The notes beneath the pieces are model-generated. The model saw only the letters and a program-made list of their open reading frames with translations. It was not told where the DNA came from and ran no database searches. The translations under genes were made by a program, and so were the position numbers. Shown in pieces: positions 5,674 through 6,128 of a DNA stretch of 6,128 nucleotides; the stretch's first letter is position 1, and each line of letters starts with the position of its first letter. Origin of the DNA: Alphaproteobacteria bacterium (GTDB lineage Bacteria; Pseudomonadota; Alphaproteobacteria; Rhizobiales; Aestuariivirgaceae); contig JAGRLX010000345.1 in the NCBI GenBank assembly GCA_020441605.1, positions 1 through 6,128 on the forward strand, in the 5' to 3' direction.

Positions 5674-5789
5674 ATGCCCTCTTTTAAAATGACTCCGGGC
5701 GTCTTATGACCTATGTCAGCGACGGAACCAGCGGCGGGTCCTGGCGGCGACGCCGTTCGGCGCAGCAAGGGGCATTGGCACGACTTTGA
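5674..5789 (+). other. Chain of two overlapping mini-ORFs filling the yceD-plsX gap
   Basis: An 11-codon frame (5674-5709, starting MPSFKM) has GGAG 4 bases upstream of its ATG. Its TGA overlaps the ATG of a second, 27-codon frame (5706-5789) as ATGA. The stop of the second frame in turn overlaps the TTG start of plsX as TTGA. The peptides resemble nothing I know, and the second frame contains four arginines in a row. They could be leader peptides coupling translation into plsX, or chance frames in GC-rich DNA. No expression evidence is available from sequence. Confidence 0.2.
5743..5762 (+). repeat. Pair of mutually exclusive short hairpins ahead of plsX
   Basis: The bases run GGCG, GCGA, CGCC, GTTC, GGCG. 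The central CGCC can pair with either flanking GGCG, giving a 4-bp stem closed by a GCGA (GNRA-type) loop or one closed by GTTC. The element ends 23 bases before the plsX TTG. The stems are short, so a chance origin is plausible. Confidence 0.25.
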
Positions 5790-6128
5790 AGACGAAAAGA
5801 CAGTTGACCATAGCGCTGGACGCGATGGGTGGTGATCTCGGTCCCGACATGGTGATCCCGGGCGCAGAATTGGCAGTGATCCGCCATCCTGATGCGCGCT
5901 TCCTATTGTTTGGCGACCGTAGCCGCATTGCGCCACTTCTCGAGCGCCACGGCAAATTGAAGGACCGTGCCGAAATCCGTCACACCGACGTTGCCATCGC
6001 CATGGATGCCAAGCCGAGCCAGGCCCTGCGTCAGGGGCGCGGCAAGAGCAGCATGTGGCTGGCAATTGATGCCGTGAGGCTTGGTGAGGCCGATGTTGCG
6101 GTTTCGGCCGGCAACACCGGCGCGCTGA
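5786..6128 (+). CDS. plsX: Phosphate acyltransferase PlsX, 3' end outside window
   Basis: The frame runs off the window after 114 complete codons, about a third of a normal PlsX (roughly 340-350 residues). PlsX makes acyl-phosphate from acyl-ACP, feeding PlsY for phosphatidic acid synthesis; it is a peripheral cytoplasmic-membrane enzyme. Diagnostic segments are [15 protein letters not shown] (residues 9-23), FLLFGD, the [13 protein letters not shown] region and SAGNTGAL at 107-114, all in expected positions. The only conventional start in frame after the upstream stop (5690-5692) and before the conserved core is TTG 5786; a TTG at 5804 would remove residues the family usually has. AAGGGG (5767-5772) is a poorly spaced ribosome site. 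The final three bases TGA are not in this frame. The gene follows yceD by 121 bases, and fabH would be expected further downstream. Confidence 0.9.
   Translation, partial: MKTKRQLTIALDAMGGDLGPDMVIPGAELAVIRHPDARFLLFGDRSRIAPLLERHGKLKDRAEIRHTDVAIAMDAKPSQALRQGRGKSSMWLAIDAVRLGEADVAVSAGNTGAL

Noticed and set aside
5706..5789. rpmF (ribosomal protein L32), often near yceD and plsX in other bacteria
   Set aside because: None of the small frames in the gap encodes the L32 start (AVPKRK-type) or its Cys/His pattern.
5589..6065. 158-codon minus-strand ORF opposite the yceD end and plsX
   Set aside because: The + strand clearly encodes PlsX with ALDAMGGD and SAGNTGAL. This frame is a shadow.

Overview
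The window looks like chromosomal DNA from an alphaproteobacterium, most likely of the Hyphomicrobiales (rhizobia and relatives). The main reason is the right-hand block. There a BamE-type lipoprotein gene is divergent from a CBP3-type ubiquinol-cytochrome c chaperone gene, which is followed on the + strand by a YceD/DUF177 gene and plsX. That order is, from memory, a familiar alphaproteobacterial arrangement. The DNA is GC-rich, and most long opposite-frame ORFs are shadows of the real genes. The genus cannot be fixed from the sequence alone.

Layout. Positions 1-1182 (+) hold the 3' part of a TolB-like/TPR protein of the adenylate-cyclase-associated kind; its start lies outside the window. 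It converges on a minus-strand block with only 30 bases between stop codons. Read in its own direction, right to left, the minus-strand block comprises: bamE (4564-4091); a metal-dependent amidohydrolase/deacetylase (4087-2954) starting 3 bases after the bamE stop; an exported protein of unknown family carrying one EF-hand-like calcium loop (2877-1639); and a small exported monohaem cytochrome c (1560-1213). From the 78-base divergent gap at 4565-4642 the + strand block begins: CBP3-type chaperone (4643-5155), YceD/DUF177 (5158-5664), a 121-base gap, and the first third of plsX (5786 to the window end).

How the genes relate. The right-hand block combines envelope and respiratory housekeeping: BamE for outer-membrane protein assembly, the chaperone for cytochrome bc1 assembly, YceD linked to large-subunit rRNA, and PlsX for phospholipid precursor synthesis. 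The left half is accessory. Its most informative regulatory signal is a near-consensus FNR/FixK-type site, TTGATCCGGGTCAA on the minus strand, at 1621-1634. It lies 61 bases upstream of the cytochrome c start, so this cytochrome may have its own low-oxygen-induced promoter separate from the gene ahead of it.

I see no mobile element, CRISPR array, tRNA or rRNA. No new multi-gene system is demonstrated. The least explained items are the EF-hand-loop protein next to the FNR/FixK-linked cytochrome, and a chain of overlapping mini-ORFs filling the yceD-plsX gap.
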